From NCBI GenBank assembly GCA_002389175.1, contig DGNZ01000388.1, forward strand, positions 1 to 30,519: a DNA stretch of 30,519 nucleotides, written 5' to 3'. Origin of the DNA: Rhodospirillaceae bacterium UBA4479. GTDB lineage: Bacteria > Pseudomonadota > Alphaproteobacteria > Rhodospirillales > Casp-alpha2. A program made the position numbers and the translations under genes. The number at the start of each line of letters is the position of its first letter. Positions within the stretch are counted from its first letter, which is position 1. A model generated the notes under the pieces. It did not search any database. It was not told where the DNA came from and saw only the letters and a program-made list of their open reading frames with translations. Positions 15,814-23,431 of this stretch are shown here, piece after piece.

Positions 15814-16539
15814 ATGTCTGTTGGAACTCTCAAAAATGAGACCCGCGAAATGCTGATGCATGTCAGCACGGCCACATTGACCACGGCATTGTTTAAACGC
15901 GGGTTGCGCAATCAGTTCATTCAGAATGTTCAGCCGTTGTCGGCCAAGGGTAAGAACATGGTCGGCCAAGCGTATACCATGCGCTATATCCCGGCGCGTG
16001 AAGATTTAAATCCGATTTCAGTGTTTAAGGACCCGGCCCATCCACAGCGTGTGGGGGTAGAGGCGATACCACCAGGGTGTGTGCTGGTGATGGATAGCCG
16101 TAAAGATGCCAGGGCGGCGTCCGCGGGCAGTATTCTTGTGACACGGATGATGAAACGGGGCGTCGAAGGTGTTGTAACCGATGGTGGGTTCCGTGATTCG
16201 CCCGAGATCGGGCAAATGGATATTCGCTGTTATCATCAACGCCCGTCCGCACCTACCAATCTGACACTTCATCAAGCGATTGAACTCGACGCGCCGATCG
16301 GATGTGGCGACGTTGCTGTTTTTCCAGGTGATGTGATGGTTGGTGATGATGAAGGAGTAGTCGTTGTCCCGTTAGAGATGGCCGACGATATCGCTGCTGA
16401 AGGTCGTGAAATGACAGCCTATGAAGACTTTGTCATGGAGCGGGTTCAAGCCGGAGACTCCATTGTCGGCCTATACCCCGGTACCAAAGAAGAGACCCAA
16501 GTTGCATTTAAAGCATGGCGTGAAGCCAATAGCCGCTAA
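15814..16539 (+). CDS. RraA-family aldolase/decarboxylase-like protein (second copy)
   Basis: I choose the ATG at 15814, with ACGGAG 7 nt upstream and 10 bp after the dehydratase stop; the open frame extends further back only inside the dehydratase gene. The 241-aa protein has the RraA core GVVTDGGFRD with Arg127 and Asp128, preceded by AASAGSILVTRMMKRG (101-116) and followed by VGDDEGVVVVPLEMAD. It differs strongly from the first copy at 5359-6054, which has FWGEVHTAVHKG in the equivalent place, so the two probably act on different substrates. Likely roles are pyruvate-forming aldolase or keto-acid decarboxylase acting after the dehydratase. It appears to close the plus-strand operon. Confidence 0.9.
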   Translation: MSVGTLKNETREMLMHVSTATLTTALFKRGLRNQFIQNVQPLSAKGKNMVGQAYTMRYIPAREDLNPISVFKDPAHPQRVGVEAIPPGCVLVMDSRKDARAASAGSILVTRMMKRGVEGVVTDGGFRDSPEIGQMDIRCYHQRPSAPTNLTLHQAIELDAPIGCGDVAVFPGDVMVGDDEGVVVVPLEMADDIAAEGREMTAYEDFVMERVQAGDSIVGLYPGTKEETQVAFKAWREANSR

Positions 16540-16602
16540 ACTCTTTTAAGATTGATAGGCCACTTGCGTTCTTTCTGATTCTTTATCAGTGAAATTTTGG
16601 TG

Positions 16603-16608
16603 TATAAT
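16603..16608 (+). promoter_or_regulatory. Candidate -10 box for the hydroxylase gene
   Basis: A perfect TATAAT lies at 16603-16608, about 30 bp before the hydroxylase start, in an 80-100 bp gap after the second rraA gene. No good -35 box is at the correct distance. A weak hairpin (CTGAT/ATCAG) just upstream might end the TRAP operon. Confidence 0.35.
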
Positions 16609-16640
16609 TCCCATGATAGCCATTGGTGGGGGTGAATACG

Positions 16641-17411
16641 TTGTTGAGTGATCGTCAAAAAAAGTTCCGTGCTGCGTACCGCGCTAAAGTTGCGGGTTGG
16701 TATCATGGGCCGGTCCATGTGTTGGTCATATATACGATCGGCATCACAGCGATCTGGATTTACGCACAGTTCATTACAAACCCAACCTGGATTGAATGGC
16801 TGATTGTTCCTGTGACGTTACTAATGTGCAATATTTTTGAATGGTTCCTACATAAATATGTGATGCATCGACCACATACGACACCAGGACTGCGTGCAAT
16901 TTACGAACGACATACGTTGAACCACCATCAGTTCTTCACGGATCAGGAAATGCGCTTCCGTGATCACATGGATTGGCGGGTCACATTTTTCCCGCCCTAT
17001 GCGCTGGTCGTATTTATTTTGATGTCGTCACTGGGTGTTGCTGTGCTGCATGTCGTAGCGACACCGAATGTTGCGTGGCTGTTTATCTCATCCACGACCG
17101 CCATGTATTTAATCTATGAGTTCATGCACTTTTGTTGTCACGTCGATGAAAATTGGTTTGTGCGTTGGTGCCCGCTGGTCAACACACTGCGCCGCCATCA
17201 TACAGCCCATCACAACGAAAAAATTATGATGGAAAAGAACATGAATTTGACGTTTCCCATCGCCGATTGGATGTTTGGCACATCTGACCTGAACCGAGGG
17301 CTCATCGGGCATTTATTCAACGGCTACGATACAACTCACCTTCGCGGCGACTTAGCGACAACGCCTTTGCGTCCCGACGAAGCCGCATCGTCACCTTTGG
17401 TAGCTGAATAA
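16641..17411 (+). CDS. Sterol desaturase/fatty acid hydroxylase-family di-iron membrane enzyme
   Basis: The frame is open from TTG 16623 with several non-ATG candidates; I prefer TTG 16641 because GGTGGGGG lies 8 nt upstream. Counting from 16623, the histidine boxes of the family are HKYVMH (77-82), HTLNHH (97-102), HFCCH (169-173) and HHTAHH (192-197). Hydrophobic spans near 30-50, 58-76, 123-145 and 150-168 form the membrane part. Such enzymes hydroxylate or desaturate lipid chains, carotenoids or sterol-like molecules with a di-iron centre. Proteins of this size also include carotenoid and fatty-acid alpha- or beta-hydroxylases, so the substrate is open. It has no obvious tie to the upstream catabolic genes and is followed by a small membrane gene 22 bp later. 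Confidence 0.87.
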   Translation: MLSDRQKKFRAAYRAKVAGWYHGPVHVLVIYTIGITAIWIYAQFITNPTWIEWLIVPVTLLMCNIFEWFLHKYVMHRPHTTPGLRAIYERHTLNHHQFFTDQEMRFRDHMDWRVTFFPPYALVVFILMSSLGVAVLHVVATPNVAWLFISSTTAMYLIYEFMHFCCHVDENWFVRWCPLVNTLRRHHTAHHNEKIMMEKNMNLTFPIADWMFGTSDLNRGLIGHLFNGYDTTHLRGDLATTPLRPDEAASSPLVAE

Positions 17412-17433
17412 GTTTGATAGACCGGATTTTACT

Positions 17434-17610
17434 ATGCCTGTAGGGATAAAGATCGTTATTTCACTTCTCACCGTCCTAGTGGTCGGTGGGTTTTCATACA
17501 TGCAGTTGGGTGGCGCCAACCACAAGGTTGCTTATACAGGATTCGCACTGTTGGTCTTGATGCTGTTGGCCATGTGGATTTTTCCTGAAACTGGAAAAGT
17601 TAAACGCTAG
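17434..17610 (+). CDS. Small two-helix membrane protein (58 aa)
   Basis: The frame runs from ATG 17434 to TAG 17608-17610. The product has two hydrophobic segments, IKIVISLLTVLVVGGFSYM (5-23) and VAYTGFALLVLMLLAMWIF (32-50), joined by a short polar turn, and ends with a basic tail (GKVKR). I do not recognise a family. No strong ribosome site is present upstream, which lowers confidence. It lies 22 bp after the hydroxylase and 10 bp from the convergent rhodanese gene, so it could be a partner of the hydroxylase. Confidence 0.55.
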   Translation: MPVGIKIVISLLTVLVVGGFSYMQLGGANHKVAYTGFALLVLMLLAMWIFPETGKVKR

Positions 17611-17620
17611 GCACGTGTGC

Positions 17621-19198
17621 TCAGCCTGCCGCCGCATCCAATGGCTTTAGGGCACCTTTTTCTTGATCATCTAGTTGATCAAGAAGCCCAGTTTCCCATT
17701 CCAAATAGCGCCGCGCCGCATCCAAGTTGCCGTCGTGACGATCATGCACAAAGAACAGATAATCGATGCATTCTTCTTCTGAAGGGGCATTGGATGTTTC
17801 GACAACATTTATGCCGACCGAGCGCCATGCATCGGGATCAGAGACGATAATGTCGCGAGGTGTTTTCCCCGTTAGTGATTTGAACTCATTGATAATGCCC
17901 AAAATTAGCATTGCGGACTGTCCGACCAGCACAACGTCTGTTGGATCATCTATCGCCAATTGATCCAAGCGCGCACGTGTCGCCCAGATTGCGCCTTGGA
18001 TATGACCAGCGCGGTAATCCATACCATTTGATACATCGATAATAGTAGCCCCCGCATCAACGCGTGATTTGAGGGTCGCGAGATCAATGGTATCGACATT
18101 AGGTTCCGGTTTATCGTTTGTACTTTTGGTCTCATCGCGGGGTGTATCGGTATTCAGAACCCAAACCTGATGACCCATGCCCGCCAGTAAAATAGCGGTT
18201 GTCGTGGCACGCAATCCATTGTCGCAGGTTAAGATAATGCGCGCATTTCGAACCGCGAGCTGCTCGTCTGTGGCCTGAATGAGTTGCCCGCCAGGTGCAC
18301 TATGCGCACCAGCAGCGTGTCCCACTGCATATTCTTCTGCACTGCGAACATCAAAAAGGTAAGTGCTTCGATCAGGTTCAGTTCGCCATGCTTTTACATC
18401 TTCGGCCGACACTGTTGGAATACCATAATCCTCGCGAAGGTTTGCCGCCTTCGCACGGCCAGCTTCCCACGTTTCACTATCGGGGATGGGAAGTGTTCCA
18501 GGCTCGGCACCATGAACAAGATTAAACCCGGATAACCGCCAGCCCTGGGTGCCATTTCGAAGCGCATATATTGGATTTGGAATATCCAACATATTCAGTA
18601 TTTCCGCCCCAATAATGGATCGTGTGCGGCCTGCGCAGTTCACGACCACAGTGGTTTTTGGATCAGTGCATAGCATGGGTATTCGGTAGCCCAACTCAGC
18701 GTTTGGACATGACTGTGAATTCGGGATCGTCATTTTATTGTATTCACGGGGTGTTCGGCCATCGAGTACAATCATGTCTTCGTTTTGTTCAAATTTTTGG
18801 TTCAATTCCTCGGCCGAAATTGACTGCGTATCAAAATGATGTTCGACCAATTCACCAAATGTCTTGGATGGAACGTTCACGCCCTTGAAATGGGTATATC
18901 CAGCAGCCGCCCATGCGGGCGCACCCCCATCCAAGATAGACACGTCCTTGTAGCCCAAAGAAACAAGTACGTTGGCCGCACGCTCTGCAACGCCGTCACC
19001 ATCATCCATAAGAACACAGCGGACTGCCAGACACGGCATCAACCGAGGTGCCAAATGCTCAATTTGGCTATAGGGCACATGGACACTAAAGAACGGATGT
19101 CCTTCACCATATTGCCCGTGTTCCCTGATATCGAGGAAGGCAATCTCTTCGCCATCAGTTAAAAGCGGTTTGAGTTGCTTGGCCGTAATTGCATTCAT
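17621..19198 (-). CDS. Multidomain rhodanese protein with four rhodanese-like domains
   Basis: I take the ATG at 19198, which has AGGA upstream; the frame extends to 19264 but without a ribosome site. The 525-aa protein contains four consecutive rhodanese-like units. Numbered from this start, domain 1 (about 1-105) has MDDGDG instead of a cysteine loop, domain 2 (about 125-230) has the active Cys188 in NCAGRTRS, domain 3 (about 260-345) has Cys325 in TCDNGLRAT, and domain 4 (about 370-465) has VGQSAM without Cys. So two sulfur-carrying domains lie between two probably inactive ones. Rhodaneses transfer sulfane sulfur via a cysteine persulfide. It is divergent from the reductase/Rieske pair, 254 bp apart, and may be co-regulated with it. 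Confidence 0.88.
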   Translation of the reverse strand: MNAITAKQLKPLLTDGEEIAFLDIREHGQYGEGHPFFSVHVPYSQIEHLAPRLMPCLAVRCVLMDDGDGVAERAANVLVSLGYKDVSILDGGAPAWAAAGYTHFKGVNVPSKTFGELVEHHFDTQSISAEELNQKFEQNEDMIVLDGRTPREYNKMTIPNSQSCPNAELGYRIPMLCTDPKTTVVVNCAGRTRSIIGAEILNMLDIPNPIYALRNGTQGWRLSGFNLVHGAEPGTLPIPDSETWEAGRAKAANLREDYGIPTVSAEDVKAWRTEPDRSTYLFDVRSAEEYAVGHAAGAHSAPGGQLIQATDEQLAVRNARIILTCDNGLRATTTAILLAGMGHQVWVLNTDTPRDETKSTNDKPEPNVDTIDLATLKSRVDAGATIIDVSNGMDYRAGHIQGAIWATRARLDQLAIDDPTDVVLVGQSAMLILGIINEFKSLTGKTPRDIIVSDPDAWRSVGINVVETSNAPSEEECIDYLFFVHDRHDGNLDAARRYLEWETGLLDQLDDQEKGALKPLDAAAG

Positions 19199-19279
19199 TG
19201 ATCTGTCCTGATGGTCTCGTGATAAAGGCATTTTAAAAGCTTTAGAAACAAACGGGTTGGGCACTTAAAATTATCCTAA

Positions 19280-19300
19280 AACCAACCGTTAACCAACGTT
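19280..19300. repeat. Short tandem repeat in the divergent rhodanese/reductase intergenic region
   Basis: Two near-identical units, AACCAACCGTT (19280-19290) and AACCAACGTT (19291-19300), follow each other directly. They lie 82 bp upstream of the rhodanese start and about 150 bp upstream of the reductase start. The rest of the region (19199-19452) shows no convincing promoter. Direct repeats with a 10-11 bp period are often regulator half-sites; no regulator gene is adjacent. Confidence 0.3.
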
Positions 19301-19452
19301 ATGGGCTGTTTATTTTCAAGAACTTTGCAGCTGATATAGGGATTTCGAAGGGTGTCGTCGGAAAATTTTGTTTTCTGCAAGGCATCCTCCCTACATGATA
19401 CAAAGAGGCGCTCTAAGCTTCGATTGTTTATGCATGCGATGAGGAAATGTAG

Positions 19453-20448
19453 GTGAGTACCGTAGATCAAGTGGCATCAACGAATGAAAATGAACGAATG
19501 CGATTACGCGTCGTCAAAACGCAGTACGAAACGAAAGGTATCGTGACCTTTGAATTGCAAGATCCAAATGGTGCTGCTTTACCTGCATTCTCGGCCGGGG
19601 CGCATATAGATATATGGATATCTGTTAATGAGTGTCGGCAATACTCGCTCTGCGGCGCACCAGATGATGTTCACACTTATAAAATTGGCGTTCAACGAGA
19701 AGATGAAGGTTCCGGTGGTTCGATTTGGGTACATGAACATCTAAGTGTCGGTGAAATCATCGAGACATCTCTTCCACGTAATTTGTTCCCGCTTGCGAGG
19801 GATGCCAGTTCCCATCTTTTGTTAGCTGGTGGTATTGGCGTGACACCCCTGATTGCCATGATCCACGAGTTGGAAGCAAGTAACGCATCGTATGAGATGC
19901 ATTTCTGCTCACGCTCGGCTGACAGAACGCCCTTTATGGAATTCCTGACACCCCGCATCGAAGCAGGGTATGTGCATGTTCATCACGATGAGGGAGACCC
20001 TGCTGCAGGACTTGATATCGCAGCCCTTTTACATGACCAGCCTGATGGTGCGCACTTATATTACTGTGGACCTATGGGGTTCATGGCAGCAGCAAAAAAT
20101 GCTTCGTCGCATTGGATCAAGGGAACTGTACATTTCGAATTTTTCTCATCGCCAGAAGATGATGAGGCCAATATTGAGACGGCAAATACCGCGTTTCAGG
20201 TTAAATTAAAAGATAGTGGCGAGGTTTTTGATATTCCTGCAGATAAAACGATTGTCGAAGTCCTGCGCGAGAATGGCATTCCTGTGGACACCCAATGTGA
20301 AGACGGTTTTTGTGCGACTTGTATGACCCGCTATGTCGCCGGAGAACCAGAGCATCGAGATTCAGTTTTGGACGATGATGACCGGGAACAATTTGTTTTG
20401 ATTTGTTGTGCACGATCCAAAACACCTTTGTTAGAATTAGACTTATGA
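19453..20448 (+). CDS. Phthalate dioxygenase reductase/VanB-type FMN-[2Fe-2S] oxidoreductase
   Basis: This 331-aa protein starts at GTG 19453 with GAGG 10 bp upstream. Domain order is class IA: FMN-binding barrel with RQYSLCG (62-68), NAD-binding domain with LLLAGGIGVTPLIAM (122-136) and YYCGPMGFM (203-211), then a C-terminal plant-type ferredoxin whose ligands are Cys282, Cys287, Cys290 and Cys318 or 319. It passes electrons from NADH to a Rieske oxygenase, whose gene follows 28 bp downstream. VanB of vanillate demethylase is the best-known relative, but partners for many other substrates share this layout. Confidence 0.95.
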   Translation: MSTVDQVASTNENERMRLRVVKTQYETKGIVTFELQDPNGAALPAFSAGAHIDIWISVNECRQYSLCGAPDDVHTYKIGVQREDEGSGGSIWVHEHLSVGEIIETSLPRNLFPLARDASSHLLLAGGIGVTPLIAMIHELEASNASYEMHFCSRSADRTPFMEFLTPRIEAGYVHVHHDEGDPAAGLDIAALLHDQPDGAHLYYCGPMGFMAAAKNASSHWIKGTVHFEFFSSPEDDEANIETANTAFQVKLKDSGEVFDIPADKTIVEVLRENGIPVDTQCEDGFCATCMTRYVAGEPEHRDSVLDDDDREQFVLICCARSKTPLLELDL

Positions 20449-20476
20449 CTTGGCAGATGTTGAGAGGACCCGAAGC

Positions 20477-21553
20477 ATGAACAATGTTGTCGCGAGCAAC
20501 CCTTACCGGAGCGTCAAGAATTGCTGGTACGTCGCAGGACTTTCCAAAGAGTTCGAACCCGGCAAATTGACGGGTCACAAAATTGCCGAACGCGTAATGG
20601 TGATATGGCGTAACAAAAATGGTGAGGTGACCGCGCTTGATAATCGCTGCGCCCACAAGCGGTTTCCGCTATCCGAAGGACGGTTGATGGAAGACGGCAC
20701 GCTGGAATGTGCCTATCATGGTTTGTGCTACGACACGTCTGGCAAATGCGTGAAAATACCATCCCAACCTGATCAACCGATCCCCCCCCAAGCCAAGGTC
20801 AATCGCTTCCCCGTTATTGAACAAGATGGTCTGGTTTGGGTATGGCCCGGTGATCCTGAGCTTAAGGATTCTCGCAAACCGCCACGGACCCCAGAACTCG
20901 GCGATCCCGCGTTTGAGAGCATTGATTCAGGCCCGATGAAAATTCCAGCGAACTATTTGTTGCTGATCGAAAATTTGCTCGATATCACGCATTTTTACCC
21001 ACTTCACGATGGCAATATCGGGGACGAGGAAAATAGTAAAATTCCCGTTCAATACGAAGAAGGCGAAGAAGACGGTAATAAGTACGTCATGACCATTCGT
21101 GAGGTTGAAAACTACAAACAGCCACCGTTCCTTGCCGACTGGTTCGTTTATGACCTTGTGGATCGTCTGCACACTCACAAAATGGTCAGCCCGGCGCATA
21201 CGCGTGTTCAAATGCGTAATGCGCCTCCTGGTGAATTGAATACTGACAAAGAACGCGGCTATACGCTTTATCATTTCCACACGCCTGTCGATGACCGGAA
21301 CCACATTTGGTGGTGGTGTGTGAACAGTCGCGCGGATCATATGTCGGGTGGCGATCCCAATGTTTCTGCCGCGCAACGGGTTGCAGGTATGTTCCCGTCC
21401 GTGGTTGCCGAAGATCATTGGGCGCTGGAAAAACAACAGCAAATGTTCGAGGTGCCTGATGATGGGTATTCGGAATTGTTCCTGAAACCGGATAAAGCCC
21501 TGCGCCGCGCCCGTCAGATTTTCCTGCAGATGTTGCGGGCCGAAGACGCCTGA
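20477..21553 (+). CDS. Rieske non-heme iron oxygenase, VanA-like
   Basis: The ATG at 20477 has GAGAGGA upstream; the frame continues 27 bp back from a TTG. The 358-aa protein carries the Rieske [2Fe-2S] ligands Cys58, His60 (CAHKRF), Cys78 and His81 (CAYHGLCYD). The mononuclear iron motif is ENLLDITHFYPLHDG with bridging Asp169 and ligands His172 and His177; an acidic ligand is likely in VAEDHWALEKQQQ. The C-terminal layout fits the vanillate O-demethylase/toluenesulfonate methyl-monooxygenase group rather than two-subunit ring dioxygenases. Such enzymes O- or N-demethylate or hydroxylate aromatic or small methylated compounds. The adjacent reductase supplies electrons. The substrate is unknown, and no downstream aromatic pathway is in the window. 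Confidence 0.94.
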   Translation: MNNVVASNPYRSVKNCWYVAGLSKEFEPGKLTGHKIAERVMVIWRNKNGEVTALDNRCAHKRFPLSEGRLMEDGTLECAYHGLCYDTSGKCVKIPSQPDQPIPPQAKVNRFPVIEQDGLVWVWPGDPELKDSRKPPRTPELGDPAFESIDSGPMKIPANYLLLIENLLDITHFYPLHDGNIGDEENSKIPVQYEEGEEDGNKYVMTIREVENYKQPPFLADWFVYDLVDRLHTHKMVSPAHTRVQMRNAPPGELNTDKERGYTLYHFHTPVDDRNHIWWWCVNSRADHMSGGDPNVSAAQRVAGMFPSVVAEDHWALEKQQQMFEVPDDGYSELFLKPDKALRRARQIFLQMLRAEDA

Positions 21554-21584
21554 TTCTACTGATACCTCACATTTGAATCAGGCG
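21547..21584. terminator. Inverted repeat between convergent genes (possible bidirectional terminator)
   Basis: CGCCTGATTC (21547-21556) and GAATCAGGCG (21575-21584) are perfect 10-bp complementary arms around 18 nt. The left arm overlaps the stop codon of the Rieske gene. The repeat lies between the convergent oxygenase and LeuD-like genes and is followed by a second small hairpin, GCGC-TTT-GCGC. No clean U-run directly follows in either direction, so termination is inferred from position. Confidence 0.5.
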
Positions 21585-21618
21585 AGCGCTTTGCGCAAAA
21601 AGACTCAGGTTTATTTTT

Positions 21619-22137
21619 CTAAAGCTGGGCCGGAAAATCACCGTGTTTTAAAAGATAAGACGCCAATCCGCCTTCGTTTAGAATCTCAATCATCATGGAG
21701 GGCAGGGCCTCTCCGTTCAGAGTTTCGTTCCGGGTTACATTGGTCACGCACAGCGCATCATCTCGGTTCTCGATCGACAATGTGTCGCCTTCATAGATGT
21801 TTTCAGTCGGGCATATAACGGGAAGAAGACCATTATTGATGGCGTTACGGTAATAAGCGCGCGCAAAGCTGGGCGCGATAACACATTTAATACCAGCAGC
21901 GCGGACAACCGTCACGGCGACTTCCATCGCGGACCCACACCCGAAATTGTTGCCAGCAACGATAATGTCATTTGGGGCCAAAGATTGACCAAACTCAGCA
22001 TCGTAGTCTTCGAAGATGAACTTGCGAAGTTCGTCTGGGTCAATGGTAACGCGCTTGCGCCGAGACGAGATGATGTAATCGGTATTGATATCTGTACCAA
22101 CTAAACGTGCGCGACCTTCGATGGATAAAGATGTCAT
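21619..22137 (-). CDS. Aconitase-family hydro-lyase, small subunit (LeuD/DmdB-like, variant active site)
   Basis: This 172-aa protein is the swivel-domain subunit of a two-subunit isopropylmalate isomerase-like enzyme. The N-terminus has DINTDYIIS with the family NTDxI element, and the core GNNFGCGSAMEV near 67-78 is followed by IAPSFARAYYRNAINNGLLPV. Usual members read GCGSSREHA here; the Ser-Arg-Glu-His is Ala-Met-Glu-Val in this protein. The missing Arg corresponds to a substrate-carboxylate contact in aconitase (Arg644), so the substrate probably differs from isopropylmalate. The ATG overlaps the large-subunit end by 4 bp; the small-subunit gene is second. Relatives include dimethylmalate and homoaconitate hydro-lyases. 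Confidence 0.88.
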   Translation of the reverse strand: MTSLSIEGRARLVGTDINTDYIISSRRKRVTIDPDELRKFIFEDYDAEFGQSLAPNDIIVAGNNFGCGSAMEVAVTVVRAAGIKCVIAPSFARAYYRNAINNGLLPVICPTENIYEGDTLSIENRDDALCVTNVTRNETLNGEALPSMMIEILNEGGLASYLLKHGDFPAQL

Positions 22138-23405
22138 GGCAGAAGACTCCGCGGGTCGGTGATTTCACCCGTGACTGCAGCGGCAGCGCATGCTTCTGGA
22201 GAGGCTAAGAATACCCGCGCCTTGGCATTGCCCATTCGACCGGTGAAGTTCCGGTTGGCTGCGGATATCACGACTTTTTCGTCACCAGGAATGGTCCCGC
22301 ATGTACCACAACACGACCCGCATCCAGGCGTCATGATTAAAGCGCCAAACTTAACAAATTCTGCCAACATGCCATTGCTCGCAATGTCACCGTATACACG
22401 GTCCGATGCAGGTGTGACGATCAATTGTACACGGGGATGCTTGCGCCCCCCGGCTTTTAGAATATTTAGCGCGCGTTCAAAATCTGATTTCCGACCGCCC
22501 GTGCAGGTGCCCAGATATACCATATCCACGGGCTGACCAATATCTTGTTCGATGCCGACAATTTCGGCTGCGGCTCCATCAACGGGGGGGCGCGCCAAGC
22601 GTGGCGAGAGAGAACTGAGATCGATGGTTAAATCTAAGGCGTATTCGGCGTTTTCATCAGCAGATACGGCACCTTGTAGCGTTGTATCGTCTTTTAAATA
22701 CGCTTCGGTCACGGCATCGGCCGCAAATACGCCTGCCTTTGCCCCCGCATCGGTGGACATATTGCTGAGCAGCATACGTTCTTCGAATTTTAATGATGTG
22801 GCACCTTCGCCAGAGAATTCCAGCGCGCGGTAACTGGCATCTGCCGGGTCAAGAATGCGATTGATTTCAAGCGCGATATCCTTGGCATCGACGCCAGGAT
22901 TAAGCGCCCCTGTAAGATTAATCCGAATACTTTCAGGAACGCGGAACCATAGCTTTCCCGTCAACATCACAGCAGCTAAATCTGACGACCCGACGCCAGT
23001 TGAAAAGACATTTGCAGCGCCGTATTGGACTGAATGGCTATCAGCGCCAACCACCAATTGACCTGGCCGCACATGCCCTCGCTCTATCATCAGTTGATGA
23101 CTTATTCCTGCGCCGATCTCATAGAGGACATTGCCATTTTTGGCAGTGAAATCCCGCATCCGATCCTGCAAGGCGACGGTGGCGGGGTTGTCTGGTGGCG
23201 AATAATGATCAAGCGCGAACACGATTGATTTTGGTTGCGCGAGTGTTTTGCCGCCCATTTTATTAAAGTAATCGATCGCCATCGGTGCCGAGCCGTCGCT
23301 CGCCATCGCGGCATCGACGGTGCACACAACGCTTTCGCCCGCACGACACGTGCGTCCACTGTGCGCCGAGAGTATTTTTTCAGTAATTGTTGCGCCGCGT
23401 GTCAC
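22134..23405 (-). CDS. Aconitase-family hydro-lyase, large subunit (LeuC/DmdA-like)
   Basis: A 423-aa large subunit of the size found in the LeuC2/DmdA/HacA group. The three [4Fe-4S] ligands are Cys301 (GTCTGGRKSD), Cys362 and Cys365 (MTPGCGSCCGTCG), with two extra cysteines (366, 369) next to them. The catalytic region shows GADSHSVQYGAA (120-131) and the substrate-binding NRNFTGRMG near 384-392. Typical members have CTNGR where this reads CTGGR. Together with the 4-bp-coupled small subunit it should dehydrate or isomerise a hydroxy-dicarboxylate or tricarboxylate. It lies 26 bp downstream of the class V aminotransferase and is probably co-transcribed with it. It is not part of a leucine operon here (no leuA or leuB). 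Confidence 0.92.
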   Translation of the reverse strand: MTRGATITEKILSAHSGRTCRAGESVVCTVDAAMASDGSAPMAIDYFNKMGGKTLAQPKSIVFALDHYSPPDNPATVALQDRMRDFTAKNGNVLYEIGAGISHQLMIERGHVRPGQLVVGADSHSVQYGAANVFSTGVGSSDLAAVMLTGKLWFRVPESIRINLTGALNPGVDAKDIALEINRILDPADASYRALEFSGEGATSLKFEERMLLSNMSTDAGAKAGVFAADAVTEAYLKDDTTLQGAVSADENAEYALDLTIDLSSLSPRLARPPVDGAAAEIVGIEQDIGQPVDMVYLGTCTGGRKSDFERALNILKAGGRKHPRVQLIVTPASDRVYGDIASNGMLAEFVKFGALIMTPGCGSCCGTCGTIPGDEKVVISAANRNFTGRMGNAKARVFLASPEACAAAAVTGEITDPRSLLP

Positions 23406-23431
23406 GTATTCTTCCTTATATGTAATTTGAT

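Noticed and set aside
16613..16651. 12-codon mini-ORF from an ATG overlapping the hydroxylase start
   Set aside because: No sequence support for a leader peptide (no regulatory codons or attenuator); probably chance overlap.
19276..19470. 64-aa minus-strand frame in the rhodanese/reductase gap
   Set aside because: No ribosome site or recognisable features, and it overlaps the reductase start; read as regulatory intergenic DNA.
20927..21442. 171-aa minus-strand frame opposite the Rieske oxygenase
   Set aside because: Antisense shadow of a gene with intact Rieske and iron-binding motifs.
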